A stretch of DNA of 64,000 nt from Sphingobacterium tenebrionis. GTDB lineage: Bacteria; Bacteroidota; Bacteroidia; Sphingobacteriales; Sphingobacteriaceae. The notes under the pieces were generated by a model. That model was not told where the DNA came from. It did no database searches and was given only the letters and a program-made list of their open reading frames with translations. Shown piece after piece: positions 51,432 through 58,388 of this stretch. Every line of letters begins with the position of its first letter. Within the stretch, counting starts at the first letter, position 1. A program made the translations under genes and the position numbers. Location: NCBI RefSeq assembly GCF_037126265.1, contig NZ_JAYLLN010000016.1, positions 1-64,000 of the forward strand. The letters are read 5' to 3'.

Positions 51432-52349
51432 ATGAATTGTATACAAGCAAAACAAATATCATTACTACATATATTAAATCGTCAGGGATTTAAAGAGGCA
51501 TATACGAGAAATAATAAAGGCATAATATATTATTGGTTTATCTCGCCTTTTAGACAGACTGAATCAAAACCAAGCTTTTCGTATAATTCCCAGTTAAACA
51601 CCTTTTACGATTACGGGAACGGTATCTCGGGAACAGTGGTGGATTATATCTGTGCCTATTATCAATGCGAAATCCCCAAAGCACTTGAACTGCTACAAGA
51701 TTTCAATTTTTCTTTTTCCCAGCAAAATCTATATAGTGAAACTATTGCTGAGAAAAAAGAAAAAAAATCTATTGGATACGGAATTACGTCTATTCATCCT
51801 ATTAAACATCCGGCATTAGTACAATATTTGGCTAAGCGCAAAATAAGCCCAAGCCTCTACTCGAAGTATCTTGTCGAGATCAATTACACGATTGACGGAC
51901 GTTCATTCTTTGGAGTAGGTTTTCAAAATGCCAGCAAGGGTTACGAGGTCAGTTACGAATATAAAAAGAAAAGAACAGAAGAATTTGTACGTATAAAAAC
52001 ATGTCTTGTCTGCAAAGACATCACCTTTTTTTTGATAGGCAGTACGAGTGTGGTAGTCACAGAATCTTGGAGTGATTTCTTGGCGCTTTTAACACTATAT
52101 CCAAAGATGGAAGATCGTAATGATTATATAATCCTTAATAGTGTTTCCATGCGTGACCGATTAATCGAAAAAATCAAATCTTCGAATTATTTGACGATTT
52201 ATTCGGCAGCCGATAATGACCCAGCTGGCAGTGATATTTTAAAAGTTCTTGTTGAGAATTTTGCTGATCGAGTGATTCCCTTAAATCCGTTTTATTCCGA
52301 TTATAAAGATGTCGCAGAGTATCTTGAAAAGGAAGGCAAATCATATTAA
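51432..52349 (+). CDS. Toprim-domain primase with zinc-less CHC2-like N-terminus
   Basis: From ATG 51432 (AGAGG just upstream) the protein has 305 residues. The first 90 follow the CHC2 primase fold (YYWFISPFRQTESKPSFSYN, FYDYGNGISGTVVDYICAYY), but the usual Cys/His ligands are replaced. A Toprim domain follows, with the conserved Glu in VVVTESWSDFLALL and the Asp pair in IYSAADNDPAGSDIL. It would prime replication of the transferred strand. GTG 51405 gives a longer form with no added motif. Confidence 0.82.
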   Translation: MNCIQAKQISLLHILNRQGFKEAYTRNNKGIIYYWFISPFRQTESKPSFSYNSQLNTFYDYGNGISGTVVDYICAYYQCEIPKALELLQDFNFSFSQQNLYSETIAEKKEKKSIGYGITSIHPIKHPALVQYLAKRKISPSLYSKYLVEINYTIDGRSFFGVGFQNASKGYEVSYEYKKKRTEEFVRIKTCLVCKDITFFLIGSTSVVVTESWSDFLALLTLYPKMEDRNDYIILNSVSMRDRLIEKIKSSNYLTIYSAADNDPAGSDILKVLVENFADRVIPLNPFYSDYKDVAEYLEKEGKSY

Positions 52350-52356
52350 GAATTAG

Positions 52357-52414
52357 GATAGCAAGCCATGGACAGAGGGCCTCCTACGGGAAGCCTACCT
52401 GTCCGCTTGCTATC
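52357..52414 (+). other. Long hairpin upstream of mob genes, candidate oriT
   Basis: GATAGCAAGC (52357-52366) pairs with GCTTGCTATC (52405-52414), and inside it GGACAG (52370-52375) pairs with CTGTCC (52399-52404), interrupted only by CAT on the left arm. The G+C-rich loop CTCCTACGGG is unlike its AT-rich surroundings. The position immediately upstream of mobC and the relaxase is where oriT usually lies. A terminator for the primase gene is an alternative, but no T run follows. Confidence 0.5.
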
Positions 52415-52437
52415 ATCAAACTGCACTTTGTTTAGTT

Positions 52438-52776
52438 ATGAAAAGTAGAAAATTACATCCTGATGAAAAGAGGATTTATGAAGTTAAAGTCCGCTTGAAT
52501 TTAAAAGAGAAACAAAAGCTTGAAGGGATAATCCGCATTAGTAATGTACACGCTCCCGATGTGTTCAGGATGCTATTAATGAAAGGAAAATTACCTGATG
52601 CAGCTGTCCCAGCACTCGACATTCAGACTTATTATGAGTTGAGAAAACTGGCAGCAAATTACAATCAATATGTCAAAGCAATACATCAAAGTCGAATAAC
52701 AAACATAGATTGGGAGATCGCAAAACAACTCACAGATTTACTGGATATAATTAAGAACAAAATTCGCAAGTCATGA
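52438..52776 (+). CDS. MobC-like mobilization (relaxosome accessory) protein
   Basis: A 112-residue basic protein with a ribbon-helix-helix-like start (YEVKVRLNLKEKQKLEGIIR) and a helical tail containing YYELRKLAANYNQYVKAIHQ, the typical LxxxGNNxNQ-like stretch of MobC proteins. It overlaps the relaxase start by four bases (ATGA), indicating translational coupling. It would bind oriT and help the relaxase nick. Confidence 0.82.
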   Translation: MKSRKLHPDEKRIYEVKVRLNLKEKQKLEGIIRISNVHAPDVFRMLLMKGKLPDAAVPALDIQTYYELRKLAANYNQYVKAIHQSRITNIDWEIAKQLTDLLDIIKNKIRKS

Positions 52777-53954
52777 TCGCTATCCAAAAAGTTCACAGCT
52801 TCACCGATGCATTCAACTACAACGATAAGAAGCTAAATCTACCTGACAAGACCCAACGAGCAGAGTTACTTGACCATAACTTCCTTAATGCAGATAGGGA
52901 AGCTGTTTTGCAGGAAATCAATATGATTAATAGTTTACACAGTAACCGAATGAACAACGACGGTTATCACGTTGCTCTGAGCTTTTCGGAGAATGATAAA
53001 ATTTCCAATGACATGCTAAAGTCCATTGCACATGATTATAAAAAAGGAATGGGATTCGGTGATGATCATTTGTTTCTGCTTTATAAACATAACGATGGTG
53101 AAGACCATAAGCATATCCACGTTCACCTGTTGCTACATCGGCTTTCAATTGATCCCGAAACCGGAAAAACAAAATTAGTCAGTGACTCAAATAATTATCA
53201 GCGTAGCGAGAAGCTGTGCCGTGAAATCGAACGAAAATATGGCTTGGAAACGGTTCGATCCTCAAAAGAAGCACAAGATCGGGCGCCAAATAAAGATGAA
53301 CTGGAAATGATACAACGAACGGGCAATCTTTCAAACCGTATGCTGATGCAGGTGCGGACGAAAGATGCTTTGTCAAAATCAAATAATATTCAAGATTTTA
53401 TTACCCAATGTAAACAGAACGGCATCCATCTGATCTTTAATCAATCCGAAAGCACAGGACGAGTTTCGGGGATCACTTATATTTCTGTGGATGGTTTTAT
53501 AGCAAAAGGTCAAAAACTTGGCAATCAATTTAAATGGTCAAATCTAATAAAACAGCTCAAATATGAACAAAGCAGAGACCGTCAAGCGATTGGCGAAACA
53601 AACCGTGATACAAGAGAGCGATTTAAGGATCTACTTAACCAAGGAGATCGAGGAGTTGAAAATCGGAATACTAGAAATAGTCAAAATTCAAAGCAATATT
53701 ACGAAGAATCAACTCATTTTGCATCGAACGATGGAAACAATTTCCAAGACAGAGGCAAAAGTGGATTTAACTCCCATTCTGAACGAGCTAATAACAATGA
53801 GGAAACAGAACAGGAATTTGAAGAAACAGTTTCTAATCAATTTTCTACTGGTGCAAGTACCATTATTAGCGGTCTTAGTGGCTTACTTGGTAGTATTGGC
53901 GGTGACGAGGTAGATGAAGACGAAAAGCGAAGAAAAAGAAGATTCAAACGTTAA
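52773..53954 (+). CDS. Relaxase / mobilization nuclease
   Basis: A 393-residue relaxase. The N-terminal 250 residues hold the nuclease: the metal-binding histidine cluster HKHIHVH at 112-118, preceded by GYHVALSFSENDKIS and followed by LLHRLSIDPETGKTKLVSDS. A tyrosine or histidine nucleophile cannot be named with certainty. After about residue 265 the sequence becomes polar and low in complexity (RGVENRNTRNSQNSKQYYEE) and ends with a basic tail. That region also encodes a membrane protein in another frame (53563-53913), which may explain its composition. Confidence 0.88.
   Translation: MIAIQKVHSFTDAFNYNDKKLNLPDKTQRAELLDHNFLNADREAVLQEINMINSLHSNRMNNDGYHVALSFSENDKISNDMLKSIAHDYKKGMGFGDDHLFLLYKHNDGEDHKHIHVHLLLHRLSIDPETGKTKLVSDSNNYQRSEKLCREIERKYGLETVRSSKEAQDRAPNKDELEMIQRTGNLSNRMLMQVRTKDALSKSNNIQDFITQCKQNGIHLIFNQSESTGRVSGITYISVDGFIAKGQKLGNQFKWSNLIKQLKYEQSRDRQAIGETNRDTRERFKDLLNQGDRGVENRNTRNSQNSKQYYEESTHFASNDGNNFQDRGKSGFNSHSERANNNEETEQEFEETVSNQFSTGASTIISGLSGLLGSIGGDEVDEDEKRRKRRFKR
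53563..53913 (+). CDS. Nested out-of-frame mobilization membrane protein (MobB-like)
   Basis: A 116-residue frame lies wholly within the 3' part of the relaxase gene in a different frame. Unlike a random shadow it reads as a coherent protein: a charged helical N-terminus (TKEIEELKIGILEIVKIQSN), a second helix and a C-terminal membrane span (FLLVQVPLLAVLVAYLVVLA). In plasmid RSF1010 the membrane protein MobB is likewise encoded out of frame inside mobA and anchors the relaxosome. The analogy is one of layout, not proven homology. Confidence 0.6.
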   Translation: MNKAETVKRLAKQTVIQESDLRIYLTKEIEELKIGILEIVKIQSNITKNQLILHRTMETISKTEAKVDLTPILNELITMRKQNRNLKKQFLINFLLVQVPLLAVLVAYLVVLAVTR

Positions 53955-53993
53955 GCAGTATATAATTATATAACGCTATCATTATATAATTAT

Positions 53994-54033
53994 ATCATTG
54001 TAACAATATATTAATATATAATGTTACAATGAT
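53994..54033. terminator. Palindrome between relaxase gene and minus-strand lipoprotein gene
   Basis: ATCATTGTAACA (53994-54005) pairs perfectly with TGTTACAATGAT (54022-54033) around an AT-only loop. TATAATTATATAA-type repeats lie just upstream. The two genes converge here, so it may be a two-way terminator, although T runs are missing. Confidence 0.45.
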
Positions 54034-54053
54034 ATTGTGTAGGGTTTTATCGC

Positions 54054-54566
54054 TTAGTTTTCAGTAAGTTTGGAAGGATTTGATACGTCAAAAATGAGAA
54101 CTTTGGCGGCATAATCGTTTGATTGAAATGAAAGTGATTTTTCTGCTGTCTTTTTACCATCAATGTAAAATTCGTACTTAGCCGTTAGTGGCGTAGAATT
54201 TTCGGTCAGATTGGCCGCTATTGTGGCAATGGAAAAAGTGCTAACGGGCATTGATGTCTTAATACTTTGGCTGGAACTGCTGATCGGTGACATTTCAGCT
54301 TGATGAGTTATTGAAGCATCCTTTAGGATGGATGGTGTTGAAGTAATGCCGTCAAATCTAAAGCTGTTATTCAGACCACCATCAATACTCGCCACTTGTA
54401 GCCCGAAATTAACACCATAGGTAGCATAATTTGAACCGAAGGTAATTCTTAACTCAACAGCTTTTTTCCTCATGGAGTTGTCAATGTCATTTTTATCGTC
54501 TTTTTTACAAGATATATTCATGACAACAAAAAGGCATAATATGCCAAAAATAGTATTTCGCATCAT
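54054..54566 (-). CDS. Hypothetical lipoprotein, 170 aa
   Basis: A 170-residue protein with a lipoprotein signal (MRNTIFGILCLFVVMNISC then KKDDKNDID). The acidic residues after the Cys resemble Bacteroidota surface-export signals. The body is beta-rich (ATYGVNFGLQVASIDGGLNN, TAKYEFYIDGKKTAEKSLSF), perhaps an immunoglobulin-like sandwich. It follows the 73-residue membrane gene by 13 bases, so the two probably form one unit. Role in the island is unknown. Confidence 0.68.
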   Translation of the reverse strand: MMRNTIFGILCLFVVMNISCKKDDKNDIDNSMRKKAVELRITFGSNYATYGVNFGLQVASIDGGLNNSFRFDGITSTPSILKDASITHQAEMSPISSSSQSIKTSMPVSTFSIATIAANLTENSTPLTAKYEFYIDGKKTAEKSLSFQSNDYAAKVLIFDVSNPSKLTEN

Positions 54567-54579
54567 ATATAGTTTTAGG

Positions 54580-54801
54580 TTATTTTCTCAATTGTTGTCT
54601 TAGGTAGTCATCTAACATTTTCTCCCTATTTCTTAATTTTCTTTTTTTCTCTTGGTTAGAGGCAATCGCCCAGATAAAAAGTCCCCAAGCGGAGAATGCA
54701 ACTATTACCCCAATCCAGTTGCTTTCGCCACCGATCACACCCTTCATGAGCGCTATGAAACTAATGAAGTTCACAACAAAAAACCAAAATATCCATTTCA
54801 T
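54580..54801 (-). CDS. Small two-helix membrane protein
   Basis: A 73-residue protein with two membrane helices (MKWIFWFFVVNFISFIALMK and IGVIVAFSAWGLFIWAIASN) and a basic, helical tail (KKRKLRNREKMLDDYLRQQL). It is divergent from the XRE regulator gene with a gap of 72 bases and upstream of the lipoprotein gene. The regulator next door may control the pair. Function unknown. Confidence 0.6.
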   Translation of the reverse strand: MKWIFWFFVVNFISFIALMKGVIGGESNWIGVIVAFSAWGLFIWAIASNQEKKRKLRNREKMLDDYLRQQLRK

Positions 54802-54873
54802 AAATCAAATATATAAAATAATACTGTTACATGTAGCGGTGTTTTTGATTTCTTTCTTTTCTTAATTGCGTTG

Positions 54874-55104
54874 ATGGACAAAAAGCCCCACGCAACAGAA
54901 ACAGAAATCTATTTAATTGAGAGTGTGAAAAAACTTCGATTAGAACGAGGTATTTCACAAGCACAGTTAGCGCACCTGTTAGATGTGTCGACAGGGTTCA
55001 TTGGTCATGTGGAAAGTTCAAAAGATCGAGCCAAGTATAATCTCAATATGCTTGTAAAATTGAAAACTATATTGGACTGCGAGTATGGTGATCTGTTGCC
55101 TTAA
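54874..55104 (+). CDS. XRE-family transcriptional regulator
   Basis: A 76-residue protein consisting of one Cro/CI-type HTH: IESVKKLRLERGISQAQLAH, LLDVSTGFIGHVESSKDRAK and YNLNMLVKLKTILDCEYGDL. ATG 54874 is preferred to the TTG one codon earlier. It stands divergent from the small membrane and lipoprotein genes and probably regulates them and itself. The following 220 bases (55105-55324) show no gene or clear signal. Confidence 0.85.
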   Translation: MDKKPHATETEIYLIESVKKLRLERGISQAQLAHLLDVSTGFIGHVESSKDRAKYNLNMLVKLKTILDCEYGDLLP

Positions 55105-55324
55105 TATGTTTAAGGTTGTGACTTTTGGAAATTAATTCTTAATGCAGTACCATTATCAATAAATTTATCGAAGCTCTGTGGTCAAATGAAGGTTGCAATT
55201 TCAATCTAACCAATACGATAGCGTACGCTATCTTGTTCAATAATTAAATGATCTTGATATGTGGATTTATGAACATATCGGTGATTTTTTGTTGTCTCTT
55301 AGCGTATAATCCATAAATTTGGAT

Positions 55325-55957
55325 ATGCAAATAGTAGCTGTTTCAGATACTCACGGTAAACATCGAGACTTAAAAATTCCTGATGGAGATGTTTTTATTC
55401 ATGCTGGTGATGTTACTCGAGGAGGAACAAAAGAGCAGGTTGTTGATTTTTTGGAATGGTTTGCGGAACAAACGCATACACACAAAACATTTGTTGCAGG
55501 AAATCATGATTTCTTTTTTGAACAGGCTGATTCTGATATGATATCTAGCGTAATCCCTGATGGAATCATTTACTTGAATGATTCTAGTATTGAGATAAAT
55601 GGTGTCAAATTTTGGGGTTCACCCATTACACCGTGGTTCAACAATTGGGCTTTTAACCGTAATCGGGGTAGTGAAATTAAGAAGCATTGGGACTTGATTC
55701 CAAATGATATAGATGTGTTGATTACACATGGCCCTCCTTTTGGTATTTTGGATGAAACTGTTTATGGAAACCGAACTGGATGTGAGGATTTGCTTTTGCG
55801 TGTCGAACAGGTAAAACCAAAGTTTCATATTTTCGGCCATATCCACGAAGAATACGGAACCTCTACAGAAGCAGAAACTACGTTTGTCAATGCCTCTGTA
55901 CTGGATGACTGGTATGAAATGAAGAACCAACCCAAAATTTTAAATATATGCCGATGA
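55325..55957 (+). CDS. Calcineurin-like metallophosphoesterase
   Basis: A 210-residue protein from ATG 55325 (a TTG two codons earlier is less likely). All five metallophosphoesterase blocks are visible: AVSDTHG, HAGDVTRGG, FVAGNHDFFF, ITHGPPFGI and FGHIHEEYG. Family members cleave phosphoesters of nucleotides, nucleic acids or proteins. The DUF3024 gene overlaps its end by 10 bases. It is cargo of the island; involvement in nucleotide-based defence is conceivable but unsupported here. Confidence 0.87.
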   Translation: MQIVAVSDTHGKHRDLKIPDGDVFIHAGDVTRGGTKEQVVDFLEWFAEQTHTHKTFVAGNHDFFFEQADSDMISSVIPDGIIYLNDSSIEINGVKFWGSPITPWFNNWAFNRNRGSEIKKHWDLIPNDIDVLITHGPPFGILDETVYGNRTGCEDLLLRVEQVKPKFHIFGHIHEEYGTSTEAETTFVNASVLDDWYEMKNQPKILNICR

Positions 55958-56304
55958 GGGATAATAAAGAACCCATTTCCATGGTGGAAGTGCAATTGAA
56001 AAATTTTGTAGAAGCTAGGCGACCCAAGGAGGAAAAGATACGTGAAAAATTGGATTTTGGGTATTCGTGGGATGGGCAAACGGCTTTCCTGTTTGAGATC
56101 AGACCGCAATGGAATGATCCAACAAATATTTTAGAATTACCGTTTGCAAAGCTTCGTTTTGTAAAATCTTCTAAATTATGGAAACTGTATTGGATGCGTG
56201 GATCGGGTAAGTGGGAGGCTTATGAACCAAAGCCTGAAAATGTAAATCTCCAACTATTGCTGGACGAAATTGATCATGATGGCTATGGCTGTTTTTTCGG
56301 GTGA
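55948..56304 (+). CDS. DUF3024-domain protein
   Basis: A 118-residue protein matching DUF3024: an N-terminal FVEARRPKEEKIREKLDFGY, a central YSWDGQTAFLFEIRPQW, then AKLRFVKSSKLWKLYWMRGS. It is soluble and coupled to the metallophosphoesterase gene by overlapping start and stop. The domain is widespread in mobile DNA, but I know no proven activity. Confidence 0.72.
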   Translation: MPMRDNKEPISMVEVQLKNFVEARRPKEEKIREKLDFGYSWDGQTAFLFEIRPQWNDPTNILELPFAKLRFVKSSKLWKLYWMRGSGKWEAYEPKPENVNLQLLLDEIDHDGYGCFFG

Positions 56305-56321
56305 TAAACGCTACAAAAAAG

Positions 56322-56549
56322 CTATTTCCGCATATCTTTTTTTGTAGCACCGCGGTAATACTGCTTTCCATCCTTTGCGCCATCCCAAACGTTCGTAACA
56401 CCGTGGATTTTAGTTGGAGCATCGTTTTCTAGACGGATTAGTTTTTTAGAAACCTTCCGGAAAGTTCTATTCCACCGTCTTTTGTCTTGTTTTTCTGTTT
56501 CAGCTGTAGTGATTCCGAATATTTTGGTTTTTCTTACTGATCGAGACAT
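56322..56549 (-). CDS. Small basic hypothetical protein, 75 aa
   Basis: A 75-residue Lys/Arg-rich protein (MSRSVRKTKIFGITTAETEK, later KDGKQYYRGATKKDMRK) on the strand opposite its neighbours. The composition and sensible start suggest a real gene, but no motif is recognised. The remainder of the 56305-56733 gap holds the AbiE promoter region. Confidence 0.5.
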   Translation of the reverse strand: MSRSVRKTKIFGITTAETEKQDKRRWNRTFRKVSKKLIRLENDAPTKIHGVTNVWDGAKDGKQYYRGATKKDMRK

Positions 56550-56685
56550 GGTTGGGTTATAAACTTAAAAGTATTGTTAAATGCATCAATGCAAAGATAA
56601 ATATGCCTAACGGCTATTCAAACCGAGTGCAACGAGCTCATGAAATAATTTCATTTAACGTGTTTAATCACAAATACCGGGTGTA

Positions 56686-56716
56686 TTGTCACAAATATTT
56701 ATTAAATTTGTGACAA
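56686..56716 (+). promoter_or_regulatory. Perfect palindrome ahead of AbiE, probable operator
   Basis: TTGTCACAAAT (56686-56696) and ATTTGTGACAA (56706-56716) form a perfect inverted repeat separated by 9 AT bases, ending 17 bases before the proposed TTG start. TGTATTGTCACAAATATTTA may include promoter elements. AbiEi antitoxins of this type autorepress by binding inverted repeats in their promoter, which fits. Confidence 0.6.
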
Positions 56717-56733
56717 CGAAACAGAGGAAAAAA

Positions 56734-57333
56734 TTGGAAACATCTAAAAATCAGATAGAAATTAAACTTGTAAAAGCGCAGAGAGGAGTACTGTTCTTTG
56801 CTGATGATTTTATAAAGTATGGATCTTCTGATAATGTTAGAAAAATACTTTCTCGTTTAGAGAACGATGGCCTTATTGAAAGACTGGCTCATGGTATCTA
56901 TATCAAGCCAAAGAAAGATCCTTTGCTAGGTACGATATATCCTAATATCGGAGAGATTGCAAAGGAAATTGCCAAAAGAGATAAAGCTCGAATTGCTCCA
57001 ACAGGTGTGATGGCACTGTACTTACTAGGACTTACGACACAAGTGCCATTAAAGGTAGTGTACCTGACTGACGGCTCGCAACGTGAAGTGAAAATAGGAA
57101 ATCGAACCATCAAATTTAAACGAACTGTTCCCAAAAGTTTTGCCATAAAAGATGAGTTATTACATCTTATTGTGCAGGCTTTTAAGGAGAAAGGGCAACA
57201 AGAGATTACAGAAGAATTTTTAGAGACGATCAAGCATGCTGTGAAAAAGTTAGATGAGAAAGTGATGCAAAATCAAGTAGTATATGCACCCGTATGGATT
57301 CAGAAACAAATCAATAATCTTTATCAGTCTTGA
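56734..57333 (+). CDS. AbiEi-type antitoxin / DUF6088 transcriptional regulator
   Basis: Starting at TTG 56734 (AGAGG upstream), the 199-residue protein begins ETSKNQIEIKLVKAQRGVLF, the usual AbiEi/DUF6088 opening; the earlier frame covers the operator and is not expected to be translated. A winged-helix N-terminus (VRKILSRLENDGLIERLAHG then IYIKPKKDPLLGTIYP) precedes a C-terminal antitoxin domain with APTGVMALYLLGLTTQVP. It overrides and represses the AbiEii toxin, whose gene starts 3 bases downstream. This is a type IV toxin-antitoxin abortive-infection system. Confidence 0.83.
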   Translation: METSKNQIEIKLVKAQRGVLFFADDFIKYGSSDNVRKILSRLENDGLIERLAHGIYIKPKKDPLLGTIYPNIGEIAKEIAKRDKARIAPTGVMALYLLGLTTQVPLKVVYLTDGSQREVKIGNRTIKFKRTVPKSFAIKDELLHLIVQAFKEKGQQEITEEFLETIKHAVKKLDEKVMQNQVVYAPVWIQKQINNLYQS

Positions 57334-57336
57334 CCT

Positions 57337-58326
57337 ATGTGGATAAATCTAGCCGATGAACAAAAGCTTCAGGTTTTGGAGCAAGTTGAAAATGCAGTTG
57401 GATTGCCAGCATTTGTGGTGGAGAAGGATTGGTGGGTATGTGTTATATTAAAAGCCGTTTTTCAGTCCAAATATGCAGATTCCATCATCTTTAAAGGTGG
57501 CACGTCCTTGAGTAAGGCATATAATCTGATAGACCGTTTTTCGGAAGATATAGATTTGATCATTGATCGTCATCTGCTGGGATTTGATCAATTGGACTCT
57601 AAATCTCAAATAAAAAAATTGAGGAAGGCTTCTGGTGGTTTTATTATTAATCAATTCCGCGAGGAGCTTATAACTCAACTGGATCAACTTGGTATCGATC
57701 GGAAATTATATGAAATAAGGTATAACGATCATATAGATGATACGAGCGATCCCAATACATTGGAGATCCATTACCAAACCGTTGTCCCAATGGATAATGT
57801 TTATATTCAGCAACGGGTTCTTCTGGAAATGGGGGCGAGATCACTAACCGAGCCGTTTGAAACAAAATCCGTAATATCATTTCTTGACCACCATTATAGT
57901 GATCTTGATTTTACTGAGCCTTCATTTGATGTTCAGGTGGTTATCCCAACGCGTACGTTTATAGAGAAAGTGCTATTATTGCACGAAGAGTTTTCAAAAC
58001 CGGTCGACAAGATTAGGACGGATCGATTAACCAGGCATTTATATGATTTAGATCGAATTATGAAAGCTGAATATGGTGAAATGGCTATTGCTGATGATGC
58101 ATTGTTCAATACGATCGTTCAGCATCGGAAAACAGTTACGCCATTAAGAGGGATGGATTATTCTAATCACGTCAAAGGGAAATTGGATATTATACCGCCA
58201 GAATACATTATGGATAAGTGGGAAGCAGATTATAAGACTATGCAGGAAAACATGATTATGGGAAAGAGTTTGAAATGGGATGAGTTGTTGGATAGAATCA
58301 AGGAGATTGAGAGGAGATTTAATTAA
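57337..58326 (+). CDS. AbiEii/AbiGii-type nucleotidyltransferase toxin
   Basis: A 329-residue nucleotidyltransferase. The signature is FKGGTSLSKAYNLIDRFSED with GGTSLSK at 54-60 and metal-binding Asp71 and Asp73 (EDIDLII). A C-terminal part contains VVIPTRTFIEKVLLLHEEFS, as in AbiEii. Homologous toxins block translation by adding nucleotides to tRNA or other targets after phage infection. It directly follows the antitoxin gene and precedes hsdR by 62 bases in the same direction, forming a defence block. Confidence 0.88.
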   Translation: MWINLADEQKLQVLEQVENAVGLPAFVVEKDWWVCVILKAVFQSKYADSIIFKGGTSLSKAYNLIDRFSEDIDLIIDRHLLGFDQLDSKSQIKKLRKASGGFIINQFREELITQLDQLGIDRKLYEIRYNDHIDDTSDPNTLEIHYQTVVPMDNVYIQQRVLLEMGARSLTEPFETKSVISFLDHHYSDLDFTEPSFDVQVVIPTRTFIEKVLLLHEEFSKPVDKIRTDRLTRHLYDLDRIMKAEYGEMAIADDALFNTIVQHRKTVTPLRGMDYSNHVKGKLDIIPPEYIMDKWEADYKTMQENMIMGKSLKWDELLDRIKEIERRFN

Positions 58327-58388
58327 CTGTTTTAATTGATTATATGTGGTTAGAATAAACATAACGGTCAAATTTAAAGTATTGAGAT

